A stretch of 13,636 nucleotides of DNA from an uncultured Eubacterium sp. (GTDB lineage Bacteria; Bacillota_A; Clostridia; Lachnospirales; Lachnospiraceae): assembly GCA_947653505.1 (NCBI GenBank), contig CANTHI010000031.1:1-13636 (forward strand), in the 5' to 3' direction. The position numbers and the translations under genes are program-made. Below are positions 1-7,268 of the stretch, piece by piece. A model generated the notes under the pieces. That model made no database searches and had not been told where the DNA came from. It saw only the letters and a program-made list of their open reading frames with translations. Position 1 is the stretch's first letter, and every line of letters starts with the position of its first letter.

Positions 1-286
1 GGATCCGAATGTGGAGCAGGAAATCATGTCATCGGTAAAACAGACCGAACAGGGAGCATATTTAACGATCGATCCGGAGCGTACGAAGCTGATTATGGAA
101 TCTGTGGAGACAGAGATTGCAAAGCTGGAAAATCTGGGAAAGAATCCGATTATTGTCACTTCTCCAATTGTGCGTATGTATTTTAAGAAGATGACGGAAG
201 AATATTTTAAGGACCTGATTGTTGTGTCTTATAATGAAATAGATTCGAATGTTGAATTACAGTCAGTAGGGATGGTGACAGCATAA
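1..286 (+). CDS. flhA: Flagellar export protein FlhA, C-terminal end (5'-truncated)
   Basis: The gene enters from the left edge; its frame is open from base 2 and ends with TAA at 284-286, leaving 94 residues. FlhA is the large inner-membrane component of the flagellar type III export gate, and its cytoplasmic C-terminal domain docks export chaperones and substrates. The visible part fits the extreme C-terminus of that domain: an L-x-I-D-P-E stretch, a segment reading NPIIVTSPIVRMYFKK, then the family's typical ending LIVVSYNEI followed by a short V-x-S-V-G-M-V tail. No membrane segment is expected in this part and none is seen. flhF starts at the very next base, so the two are probably translationally coupled. 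flhA immediately before flhF is the usual order in Firmicutes fla/che operons. A GTG at 11 is in frame but is not a real start because coding continues upstream of it. Confidence 0.93.
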   Translation, partial: DPNVEQEIMSSVKQTEQGAYLTIDPERTKLIMESVETEIAKLENLGKNPIIVTSPIVRMYFKKMTEEYFKDLIVVSYNEIDSNVELQSVGMVTA

Positions 287-1585
287 ATGACAATAAATAA
301 ATTTCAGGGGAAGACTGAGAGCGAGGCGATTGAAAAAGCAAAGAAAGAAATGGGGCCGGACGTTGTAATCATGAGTGTGAAAACGGTAAAGCCCAAAGGT
401 GTTTTTCGCGCTTTGAAAGGGATTCTGTATGAAGTAACGGCTGCGCTGGAAGAAAACGAGTCGGATAAAGTCAATCCGTATGCGCAGTCAGAAGCTGCTG
501 CACAGATGCAGCAGATGAAAAAACCGGAAAGTATTAATCTTGCAGCAGATGAAAATATCCGGCTTCCGGCCGCGGCTGCGTCCCATCTGGATGAAAAAGC
601 CGGACAGATCTTACAGCAGCTGAAACAGCAGCAGGAAGAGCCGAAGGAGCAGCCACAGATGAAGCAGCAGACCTCCTCCAGCGCGATTGAGGAACGGCTG
701 GACAGTCTGCAGAGTCTGCTGGAAGACCGTATTTCAGCAGAAAAGAAAAATCAGGAGGATGGCATGGGTGCGGCGAACGATCATGCAAAGGAAGGCTTTT
801 CTTTTGTGAAGATGCTTTATCAGACGCTGCTGGATAACGAAGTAGATGAAAAATATGCCAACCAGATTCTGGACGAGCTGGAAAAAATATCTAACAAGGG
901 CAGCAATATTGATTATATATTATCACATATTTATCAGAAGCTTGTGTTAAAATTCGGTCAGCCAAAACCGATCGAATTTCAGGGGTCCAAACCAACCGTC
1001 GCGTTTTTTATCGGACCTACCGGTGTCGGCAAGACGACAACCATTGCAAAAGTTGCATCACGTTATAAAGTAGACGAAGGGAAAAAAGTAGCGTTTTTAA
1101 CAGCCGATACCTACCGTATCGCGGCGACAGAACAGCTTAGGACGTATGCGAATATTCTGGATATGCCTTTGACGATCGTGTATTCGGCAGAAGAGATTAA
1201 AGACGCCGTCCGTAATTTATCAGAATACGATCTGATTCTGGTGGACACTGCAGGATTTTCGCATAAAAATGCCGCACAGTGTGAGGATGTGAAAAAACTG
1301 ATCGGCGGACTTTCTGCCGGAACGAGAACAGAGGTATATCTGGTTTTAAGTGCAACTACAAAATATCGTGATTTGCAGGATATGTGCAATATTTACCGTA
1401 CTTTTGCGGATTACAGGCTGATCTTTACCAAGCTGGATGAGACTTCATGTTATGGCAACCTGTTGAATATCCATTTATATTCGGGAGCGGATTTGTCGTA
1501 TGCAACGTATGGGCAGAATGTGCCGGATGATATTGAGATATTTGATACACAAAAGATTGTGAAGAAATTACTTGGAGGGGATTGA
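287..1585 (+). CDS. flhF: Flagellar biosynthesis GTPase FlhF (SRP-like)
   Basis: FlhF is an SRP-type GTPase that sets where flagella are built and works with FlhG. At 432 residues it has the three parts expected. The N-terminal B domain is followed by a Gln/Glu-rich low-complexity stretch (about residues 70-150). A helical N domain covers about 165-225. The GTPase G domain runs from about 235 to the end. G-domain motifs are intact: P-loop GPTGVGKT at 243-250, TADTYR at 272-277, DTAG at 320-323 and TKLD at 381-384. The ATG directly follows the flhA stop with only a weak AGTAGGG upstream at about 15 nt, which suggests coupling to flhA translation. The stop overlaps the ribosome binding region of flhG. 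The FlhF family assignment is secure; the polarity or number of flagella in this organism cannot be told from sequence. Confidence 0.96.
   Translation: MTINKFQGKTESEAIEKAKKEMGPDVVIMSVKTVKPKGVFRALKGILYEVTAALEENESDKVNPYAQSEAAAQMQQMKKPESINLAADENIRLPAAAASHLDEKAGQILQQLKQQQEEPKEQPQMKQQTSSSAIEERLDSLQSLLEDRISAEKKNQEDGMGAANDHAKEGFSFVKMLYQTLLDNEVDEKYANQILDELEKISNKGSNIDYILSHIYQKLVLKFGQPKPIEFQGSKPTVAFFIGPTGVGKTTTIAKVASRYKVDEGKKVAFLTADTYRIAATEQLRTYANILDMPLTIVYSAEEIKDAVRNLSEYDLILVDTAGFSHKNAAQCEDVKKLIGGLSAGTRTEVYLVLSATTKYRDLQDMCNIYRTFADYRLIFTKLDETSCYGNLLNIHLYSGADLSYATYGQNVPDDIEIFDTQKIVKKLLGGD
1574..1580 (+). promoter_or_regulatory. Ribosome binding site deciding the flhG start
   Basis: GGAGGGG lies inside the 3' end of flhF. 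It is 7 nt before ATG 1588 but only 1 nt before the in-frame TTG at 1582, so it supports ATG 1588 as the flhG start. Confidence 0.7.
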
Positions 1586-1587
1586 GT

Positions 1588-2457
1588 ATGGATCAGGCAG
1601 AACAACTGAGAAACGTGGTAAAATCAAAACAGGCCCGTTCTGTATCCAAAGCAAGAGTTATCACAATAACGAGTGGTAAAGGCGGGGTAGGAAAGTCCAA
1701 TATTGCTGTAAACCTTGCGGTCCAGCTGCGTAAGCTTGGGAAAAAAGTGATCATTTTTGATGCGGATATGGGACTTGCGAATGTTGAGGTTATGTTTGGC
1801 GCGATTCCGAAATATAATCTAAGTGATATGATATACCACGGCAAGAAACTAAAAGAGATTATTACCGAAGGGCCGATGGAAATCGGATTTATTTCCGGCG
1901 GAAACGGGATTACCGGTATGAATAATCTGACAAAAAACCAGCTCTCCAGACTGGTCAACAATTTAAATGAGCTGGACGGGCTGACAGATTTTATTCTGAT
2001 CGACACAGGCGCGGGGATTGCGAATAACGTTATGGAATTTGTATCCGCAAGTCCGGAGGTGCTGCTTGTGCTGACGCCGGAGCCAAGCTCCCTGACGGAT
2101 TCGTATTCGCTGATTAAGGCGCTGTACGGCAATCCGGGATTTGCCAGACACAGCACGAATATTGAGGTGGTAGTCAACCGTACGGTATCAATGGATGATG
2201 GCCAGATCGTATATGATAAGCTCAGCTCCGTAATATCCAAGTTTCTTCAGGGGGAAGTACATTTTTTTGGAACCATTCCACAGGACGGACTGCTGGAAAA
2301 ATCCGTGCGGGCGCAAAAAATCGTGTCGATGACGGCGCCAAATGCCAGATCAGCCAGAGCGTTCGAGCGGCTGGCACAGAGTCTGATTGACGGGGAACCG
2401 GTTATTGAGCCGGACCGGCAGGGGATTCGGGAGTTGTTTTATAACTTTTTTAACTAA
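1588..2457 (+). CDS. flhG: Flagellum number regulator FlhG (MinD-like ATPase, YlxH)
   Basis: FlhG is a MinD/ParA-family ATPase that controls flagellar number and stimulates FlhF GTPase. The 289-residue protein starts with D-Q-A-E-Q-L-R at residues 2-8, which matches the DQAxxLR activator helix known to act on FlhF. The deviant Walker A motif GKGGVGKS is at 30-37, the FDAD switch I segment at 57-60, and the Walker B-like DTGAG begins at D139. The last ten or so residues (I-R-E-L-F-Y-N-F-F-N) could form the short amphipathic membrane-targeting helix seen in MinD and FlhG; that is an inference. ATG 1588 is preferred to an in-frame TTG at 1582 on Shine-Dalgarno spacing, and it places the DQA motif right at the N-terminus. 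The gene sits between flhF and the PilZ gene. Confidence 0.95.
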   Translation: MDQAEQLRNVVKSKQARSVSKARVITITSGKGGVGKSNIAVNLAVQLRKLGKKVIIFDADMGLANVEVMFGAIPKYNLSDMIYHGKKLKEIITEGPMEIGFISGGNGITGMNNLTKNQLSRLVNNLNELDGLTDFILIDTGAGIANNVMEFVSASPEVLLVLTPEPSSLTDSYSLIKALYGNPGFARHSTNIEVVVNRTVSMDDGQIVYDKLSSVISKFLQGEVHFFGTIPQDGLLEKSVRAQKIVSMTAPNARSARAFERLAQSLIDGEPVIEPDRQGIRELFYNFFN

Positions 2458-2474
2458 TCAGATATGACAGAACG

Positions 2475-2481
2475 AAGGAGG
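2475..2481 (+). promoter_or_regulatory. Ribosome binding site near the PilZ gene start
   Basis: AAGGAGG lies 3 nt before ATG 2485. An alternative in-frame ATG at 2464 has no recognisable site before it. The spacing to 2485 is short, so the start is likely but not certain. Confidence 0.5.
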
Positions 2482-2484
2482 AGT

Positions 2485-3243
2485 ATGGTTTCAGATATTA
2501 TACGGCCAGGCAACAGGATAGAGCTTTGTATGGCGCAGCAGATCGAACAGGAACAAAAGACCGGTCAGGGTGCGCATATTTATAAAAGCCAGGTGACAGA
2601 TATTTTCGGAAATGATGAGCTGGAGCTGGCCATGCCGATGGAGTCTGGCAAAATGGTCCTGCTCCCGACCGGAATCCGGTTTGAACTTGTATTTTATGGA
2701 AACAGCGGGCTGTACCGCGGACTGGGGATCATAAAGGAGCGCTATAAGACCGACAACATGTATATGATGCGCCTGCGGCTGGCCAGCCAGCTGCATAAGT
2801 ACCAGAGGCGGCAGTATTACCGGATGCCATGTGTGATACCGATGCATTATTATGAGATTACGATGCAGCATGCGCTGGAGCTGCCAAAGGAGCGTTTCCA
2901 GATGTTTGTAGAGCTGCCGGAGATTGCGATGACGCGTAAGGATGCGTCTATCGTGGATATCAGCGGCGGAGGTGTACGGTTTGTCACGGAGACGGAGCTG
3001 GTAACGGACTCGTATGTTATGATCGAGGTTGAGCTTAAAAACGAAGAATTTCAAAAGACGTATCTGATTCCGGCACATGTTTTATCCTCCTCGGTATCAC
3101 AGAAAAATCAGGAACGGTTTGAAAACAGGGCAGAATTTATCATCAGGGACCGTATGGTCCGGGAAGAAATTATCCGGTATATTTTTGACGAAGAACGTAA
3201 AATCCGAAATAAAGAAAGAGAAAGAAGTTCTGATGTGATATGA
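2485..3243 (+). CDS. YcgR-like PilZ domain protein, c-di-GMP-dependent flagellar brake
   Basis: Proteins of this type bind cyclic di-GMP and slow or stop the flagellar motor (YcgR in E. coli, YpfA/DgrA in B. subtilis). The product is 252 residues from ATG 2485. Residues 1 to about 100 fit the YcgR N-terminal beta domain, opening with a PGNRIEL-type segment. The PilZ domain follows, with the c-di-GMP-binding motifs intact: RxxxR at R109-R113 and DxSxxG at D158-S160-G163. The roughly 45-residue distance between the two motifs is longer than I expect for the family and includes a segment with a run of Leu/Pro/Glu residues around 130-150. The start could be ATG 2464 (7 residues longer), but the AAGGAGG site favours 2485. 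Its TGA overlaps the cheB ATG by 4 nt (ATGA), so the two are likely coupled. The position between flhG and cheB supports a role in motility control. Confidence 0.88.
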   Translation: MVSDIIRPGNRIELCMAQQIEQEQKTGQGAHIYKSQVTDIFGNDELELAMPMESGKMVLLPTGIRFELVFYGNSGLYRGLGIIKERYKTDNMYMMRLRLASQLHKYQRRQYYRMPCVIPMHYYEITMQHALELPKERFQMFVELPEIAMTRKDASIVDISGGGVRFVTETELVTDSYVMIEVELKNEEFQKTYLIPAHVLSSSVSQKNQERFENRAEFIIRDRMVREEIIRYIFDEERKIRNKERERSSDVI

Positions 3244-4523
3244 AAAAAAATATTTTAGTTGTAGATGACTCTGCACTCATGAGAAGGGCTATTTGTGATA
3301 TAATCAACTCAGGTAATGAGTATGAAGCGACAGATACATGCAGAGACGGGCTGGAAGCATATGAGAAAATCAAAAATAACAGCTACGATGCCGTACTTTT
3401 GGATATTAATATGCCAAGAATGAATGGGCTGGAGCTTCTGCAAAAATTGCAAAAAGAGAATATTCGTGCCACGATCGTTGTCGTCAGTTCTCTGGCAAAA
3501 GAGGATGCAAAGATCACCATTCAGGCGATGGAGTATGGTGCGGTGGATTTTATTACAAAGCCGGAAAACATTGTGGAAGCAAAAGGCATGCAGTTCCGGG
3601 AAGACTTAACCCGCCTGCTGAACTCGGTGCTGCCGCAGATGCGGCCAAGACCACAGGCCGGCCAGCCGGCAAAGCAGGCAGCGCCTGTTGCTGCGGCGAA
3701 GCAGGGTTCTGCTGTATCCGCGGCGGCAGCGGCGGCGTCTTCGGCAATCGCGACCGCGTCTGCGGCCAGAGCGTCTTTGTCCAATGCGGCGCGTACAGCA
3801 GCAGCCAGAAACGCGCAGCCACAGACTCCGGTGTCTGCAGTCAGAAACGCACAGCTACAGACTCCGGCACCTGCAGCAGGAAACGCGCCTGCAGCGGCGG
3901 CATCCGCACGCAGCGTAGCACGTAAATCGGCGCCTGCAGGCGGGCAGAAGCTGATCGCACTTGCATGCTCCACCGGCGGACCGAAATCGCTGCAGAGTGT
4001 CATTCCGTATCTCGATAAAAATATGGATGCGCCGATGGTGCTTGTACAGCATATGCCGATGGGATTTACAAGGTCGATGGCAGAGCGTCTGAACGAGCTG
4101 AGTAAGGTACAGGTAAAGGAAGCCGAGGAAAATGATATCCTGAAAAAAGGATGGGTCTATGTGGCTCCGGGCGGGGCGCATCTGGAGGTCGTGGCGAACA
4201 GGGACGGCACGCACAAGATACATCTGTCAGATGCACCGGCCATCGGCGGACTGCGGCCATGTGCCAACGTGATGTACAAGTCGCTCAAGAGGTCGAAATA
4301 CGATGAGATTGTCTGCGTCGTGCTCACAGGCATGGGTGCGGACGGCACCGAGGGGATTGTGGATTTAAACCGGTCAAAGCCGATTTATGTCATTGCACAG
4401 GATGAGCCTACCTGCGTGGTATACGGGATGCCAAAAGCGATTGCAGAGGCAGGACTTACCGATGAGGTAGTACCGCTTACGAATATTCCCAAAAGAATAA
4501 TTAATCAAGTGGGGGTAAAATGA
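3240..4523 (+). CDS. cheB: Chemotaxis response regulator / protein-glutamate methylesterase CheB
   Basis: CheB removes methyl groups from (and deamidates) chemoreceptors and is activated by phosphorylation from CheA. The 427-residue protein has an N-terminal receiver domain (about 1-125) with acidic pair D9-D10, phosphoacceptor D55 in LLDINMP, and K107 in TKPEN. The C-terminal methylesterase domain starts near residue 235; its catalytic triad is visible as S244 (CSTGGP), H271 (QHMP) and D368 (GMGADGTEG). The domains are joined by an unusually long Ala-rich linker (about 130-230) containing two copies of a 12-residue repeat and a partial third. The protein is therefore longer than the roughly 350 residues common in the family. 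The ATG overlaps the PilZ stop by 4 nt. No cheR methyltransferase is in the window, so it must lie elsewhere if the cycle is complete. Confidence 0.96.
   Translation: MKKNILVVDDSALMRRAICDIINSGNEYEATDTCRDGLEAYEKIKNNSYDAVLLDINMPRMNGLELLQKLQKENIRATIVVVSSLAKEDAKITIQAMEYGAVDFITKPENIVEAKGMQFREDLTRLLNSVLPQMRPRPQAGQPAKQAAPVAAAKQGSAVSAAAAAASSAIATASAARASLSNAARTAAARNAQPQTPVSAVRNAQLQTPAPAAGNAPAAAASARSVARKSAPAGGQKLIALACSTGGPKSLQSVIPYLDKNMDAPMVLVQHMPMGFTRSMAERLNELSKVQVKEAEENDILKKGWVYVAPGGAHLEVVANRDGTHKIHLSDAPAIGGLRPCANVMYKSLKRSKYDEIVCVVLTGMGADGTEGIVDLNRSKPIYVIAQDEPTCVVYGMPKAIAEAGLTDEVVPLTNIPKRIINQVGVK
3801..3893 (+). repeat. 36-bp tandem repeat in the cheB linker
   Basis: Two imperfect 36-bp units (3801-3836 and 3837-3872) are followed by a degenerate partial third (3873 to about 3893). 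Each full unit encodes 12 residues of the form A-x-R-N-A-Q-x-Q-T-P-x-x. The repeat is in frame and lies in the Ala/Pro-rich hinge between receiver and methylesterase domains. It looks like a local duplication that lengthened the linker. Confidence 0.85.
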
Positions 4524-4524
4524 G

Positions 4525-6657
4525 ATGGATGTAAGCCAGTATCTGGAGATTTTTATTGATGAAACAGCAGAACATATCCAGAGTCTGAGTGACAATATTA
4601 TGGCTCTGGAAAATGAGCCGGAAGATCATGACGTCATTAATGAGATTTTCCGTGCAGCACACTCCCTAAAAGGGATGGCCGGTACAATGGGCTTTAAGCG
4701 GATGCAGCATTTAACGCATGACATGGAAAACGTATTTCAGGAAGTGCGCAATGATAAGATCAAGGTGAACGGCGATATCATTGATATTCTGTTTCAGTGC
4801 CTGGATGCGATAGAAGGTTATCTGAATATTATTAAAGAAACCTCCGACGAAGGCACAAATGATAACGAAGGCATTATAGCGGCATTAAACGGGATTTTAA
4901 ACGGAGATGCGGTGCCTGCGGATTCTGCCAGAACCGAAGACTCTGCGAAGGCGGCGTCAGATGAAAAGCAGGCAGCAGAAGGAGATCATGGAAAAAAATA
5001 CCTCTCCATGCATCTTTCGGAAAACGATCATGAGACTGTCAAAAATGCAGAAGACAGCGGCAAGGTTCTGTTCGGATTTACCGTGTATGTGCAAAAAGAG
5101 TGTCTGTTAAAGGCAGCAAGGGCCTTTCTTGTATTTAAGGCAATGGAAGAATTTGGCGAGATTCTTGTCTATGATCCGGGTGCGCAGGATATAGAAGATG
5201 AGAAATTTGATCTGGATTTCAGCTTTCTGTTAGCATCGGATGATGAGGGCGTGGACAAATTCCTGACAGCAGCAAAGTCTGTTTCCGAGATTGAAGACGT
5301 GATCGGTGAGCAGCTCAAATATGAGACGCTTTTAGAAGCAGAGAAAAAAGCAGACGAGCCTGAGGCTGAAAAAACAGCCGCGGCAGATCAGAACGTGCCT
5401 GCACCGGCATCTTCACCTGTAGCGGTATCAAAAGAAGAGCCATCAAAAACAGCAAATACGACCGCTGCCAAAGGCAAGCCGGTCAATAAGCCGGTCGCAA
5501 ACCGTACGGTACGTGTGGATATTGAAAAGCTGGATGCGCTTATGAATCAGGTCAGCGAGCTGATCATCGCAAAGAACAGTCTGGTATCCATCAGCTCCAG
5601 CGACTCTGGTGATGGGACACAGAGCCAGTCCTTCCGAGACCAGATCGAATATCTGGAACGGATTACAACGAGCCTGCATGAATCTGTCATGAAAGCGAGA
5701 ATGGTCCCGATTGAGAGCGTTGTGGCAAAATTCCCGCGTATGATCCGCGACTTATCGCGTAAACTGGATAAGAAGATGGAACTGTATATGTCGGGTGAGG
5801 ACACCGAGCTGGACCGTACCGTAGTCGACCAGATCGGGGATCCGCTCCAGCATCTGCTGCGTAACTCAGCCGATCATGGACTGGAAAGCGCGGAGCTGCG
5901 TAAGGAAAGAGGCAAGCCTGAGGTCGGCTCCATTAACTTAAAGGCTTATCAGGAAGGCAATAATGTTGTCATTGAGGTAGGAGATGACGGTAACGGTATT
6001 GATACGGAAAACGTAAAGCGCAAAGCGATCGAACGCGGACTGGTGACTCCGGAGCAGGCAGAAAACTTAAGCCAGAAGGAAATTATCGATTTTCTGTTTA
6101 TGCCAAGCTTTTCAATGGCTAAAAAGATTACGGACGTATCCGGCAGAGGCGTAGGTCTGGACGTTGTAAAATCCAATATTGAAACGCTGGGCGGCGATGT
6201 AGAAGTAAAGAGCAAGCTTGGGGAAGGCTCTACATTTATTGTACGGCTGCCTCTGACACTTGCCATTATTCAGGCGCTTCTGGTAGAAGTACATAATGAG
6301 CTGTTTGCCATCGCGCTTGGTTCGATTATTACGATTGAAGACGTTCCGGTATCCGAGATCAAATACGTACAGGCAGAAGAAGTCATTAATCTGCGCGGCA
6401 ATGTCATCCCGTTAATCCGGCTGAACCAGATTCTGGATATCGAAGAGCCTGAGGTAGCGCCGGAGAGTCTTACGGTTGTTATTGTAAACAAAGGGGAAAA
6501 GCAGGCCGGACTTGTCGTGGATAATCTGCTCGGGCAGCAGGAAATCGTTATTAAATCTCTGGGCAAGTTTATCAGCAACAGCAAGATAATCAGCGGTGCG
6601 ACGATTCTGGGTGACGGCGAGATTGCCCTCATTCTGGACGTGAATACACTGATGTAA
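4525..6657 (+). CDS. cheA: Chemotaxis histidine kinase CheA
   Basis: CheA is the central kinase of chemotaxis; it autophosphorylates in receptor arrays and passes phosphate to CheY and CheB. The 710-residue protein shows the five-domain plan. P1 HPt carries phospho-acceptor H46 in AAHSLKGMAG. A P2-like response-regulator docking domain lies at about 165-275. A Pro/Ala/Lys linker covers about 280-325. The P3 dimerisation helices start near VRVDIEKLD. The P4 ATPase has its N box at N447 (LLRNSADHG), the DDGNG motif at 487-491 and the GRGVG motif at 540-544. A CheW-like P5 domain completes the C-terminus. It begins at ATG 4525, one base after the cheB stop, with a GGGGG-containing site about 9 nt upstream. 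The AAGGGAGG at its 3' end serves cheW. All catalytic motifs look intact. Confidence 0.97.
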   Translation: MDVSQYLEIFIDETAEHIQSLSDNIMALENEPEDHDVINEIFRAAHSLKGMAGTMGFKRMQHLTHDMENVFQEVRNDKIKVNGDIIDILFQCLDAIEGYLNIIKETSDEGTNDNEGIIAALNGILNGDAVPADSARTEDSAKAASDEKQAAEGDHGKKYLSMHLSENDHETVKNAEDSGKVLFGFTVYVQKECLLKAARAFLVFKAMEEFGEILVYDPGAQDIEDEKFDLDFSFLLASDDEGVDKFLTAAKSVSEIEDVIGEQLKYETLLEAEKKADEPEAEKTAAADQNVPAPASSPVAVSKEEPSKTANTTAAKGKPVNKPVANRTVRVDIEKLDALMNQVSELIIAKNSLVSISSSDSGDGTQSQSFRDQIEYLERITTSLHESVMKARMVPIESVVAKFPRMIRDLSRKLDKKMELYMSGEDTELDRTVVDQIGDPLQHLLRNSADHGLESAELRKERGKPEVGSINLKAYQEGNNVVIEVGDDGNGIDTENVKRKAIERGLVTPEQAENLSQKEIIDFLFMPSFSMAKKITDVSGRGVGLDVVKSNIETLGGDVEVKSKLGEGSTFIVRLPLTLAIIQALLVEVHNELFAIALGSIITIEDVPVSEIKYVQAEEVINLRGNVIPLIRLNQILDIEEPEVAPESLTVVIVNKGEKQAGLVVDNLLGQQEIVIKSLGKFISNSKIISGATILGDGEIALILDVNTLM

Positions 6658-6663
6658 GGGAGG
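6657..6663 (+). promoter_or_regulatory. Ribosome binding site deciding the cheW GTG start
   Basis: AGGGAGG overlaps the last base of the cheA stop codon and lies 8 nt before GTG 6672. An in-frame GTG at 6663 overlaps this site itself, so it cannot be the start. Confidence 0.75.
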
Positions 6664-6671
6664 TGCTGGAA

Positions 6672-7133
6672 GTGGATTATATTGGAACGACAGAAGAAGC
6701 AAAAAAACAGTACATTGTTGTAAAAATCGGCAGTGAGCAGTATGGAATCGATATCAGCTATATTGATAATATTGTAAGAATGCAGAAAATTACAAGGGTG
6801 CCGACCTCACAATTTTATTTTAAGGGTGTCATTAACCTGCGTGGTGAAGTGATTCCGGTTATGAGTATCCGCAGAAAGATGGGGCTGGAAGACGATGTGT
6901 ATACGGGCGCATCCCGTATTATCATTTTAAAGTTTGAGCAAAAAGACGCGCTTGGAATTGTTGTGGATGAGGTAAAAGAAGTAATTAATCTTGGCTCGGA
7001 TGAGATTGACAAGCTTTCCCATAGCTCCAGAGAGGCAAAGGAAATGTTTATCAACGGCATTGGGAAAAACGGGGATGAGCTTGTGTCACTGTTTGACATC
7101 AATGCGATTATCGATGAACATGAGACGGTTTAG
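6672..7133 (+). CDS. cheW: Chemotaxis coupling protein CheW
   Basis: CheW links chemoreceptors to CheA and shares the fold of the CheA P5 domain. The product is 153 residues from a GTG start at 6672, which is placed well behind AGGGAGG. Typical CheW features are visible: an opening QYIVVKIGSEQYGIDI strand pair, a following IDNIVRMQKITRVP segment, the conserved NLRGEVIPV motif, and IVVDEVKEV later in the domain. It is a single-domain protein of ordinary family length, so it is not CheV (no receiver domain). The gene begins 14 nt after cheA and ends before a 135-bp non-coding gap, the largest within the flagellar block. Confidence 0.96.
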   Translation: MDYIGTTEEAKKQYIVVKIGSEQYGIDISYIDNIVRMQKITRVPTSQFYFKGVINLRGEVIPVMSIRRKMGLEDDVYTGASRIIILKFEQKDALGIVVDEVKEVINLGSDEIDKLSHSSREAKEMFINGIGKNGDELVSLFDINAIIDEHETV

Positions 7134-7182
7134 GAGTCAGTAAACGAAGGCTGTGTGTCAGGACGTGTTTTTGCAAGTTTTT

Positions 7183-7220
7183 GGAACTGTATGGGGACTG
7201 TAAGGTTTCCATACAGTTCC
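7183..7220 (+). promoter_or_regulatory. 12-bp perfect inverted repeat in the cheW-cheC gap
   Basis: GGAACTGTATGG (7183-7194) and CCATACAGTTCC (7209-7220) are perfect reverse complements around a 14-nt centre. In RNA three more pairs (two G-U, one A-U) could shorten the loop to 8 nt. No T-run follows, so it is not a standard intrinsic terminator. It could be an RNA processing or stability element, or a protein-binding dyad; the sequence does not decide which. Confidence 0.75.
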
Positions 7221-7233
7221 TGTATAACAGGAA
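7217..7233 (+). promoter_or_regulatory. Second hairpin overlapping the first, before cheC
   Basis: TTCCTG (7217-7222) and CAGGAA (7228-7233) form a 6-bp stem around the 5-nt loop TATAA. The stem shares TTCC (7217-7220) with the end of the upstream 12-bp inverted repeat, so the two hairpins cannot both form fully. Confidence 0.55.
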
Positions 7234-7268
7234 TGTGAGTAGGAATCATTAGATTCAGGGAGAAATAT

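Noticed and set aside
1..6. BamHI site (GGATCC) as a possible cloning junction at the left edge
   Set aside because: The flhA frame reads smoothly from base 2 and GGATCC also occurs several times inside the window, so it may be chance.
1593..2240. Minus-strand open frame of 215 codons opposite flhG
   Set aside because: It is a shadow of a clearly conserved ATPase gene; no ribosome binding site or domain supports it.
3801..3893. CRISPR-like or mobile-element repeat
   Set aside because: Units are directly adjacent without spacers, in frame in cheB and imperfect, which fits a coding duplication.
3521..4003. Minus-strand Ala-rich open frame opposite cheB
   Set aside because: It comes from the GC-rich alanine linker of cheB, which lacks stops on both strands; no start signal or domain.
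4360..4390. Sigma-28 type promoter (TAAA ... GCCGAT) inside cheB
   Set aside because: The two elements are only about 9-10 nt apart instead of about 15, and they lie within conserved coding sequence.
7183..7220. Intrinsic terminator after cheW
   Set aside because: The stem is strong but no T-run follows it, and cheC continues the operon with a normal ribosome binding site.
7200..7228. Sigma-A promoter before cheC using TATAAC at 7223-7228
   Set aside because: The position 17 nt upstream reads GTAAGG, not a -35 box, and there is no proper extended -10.
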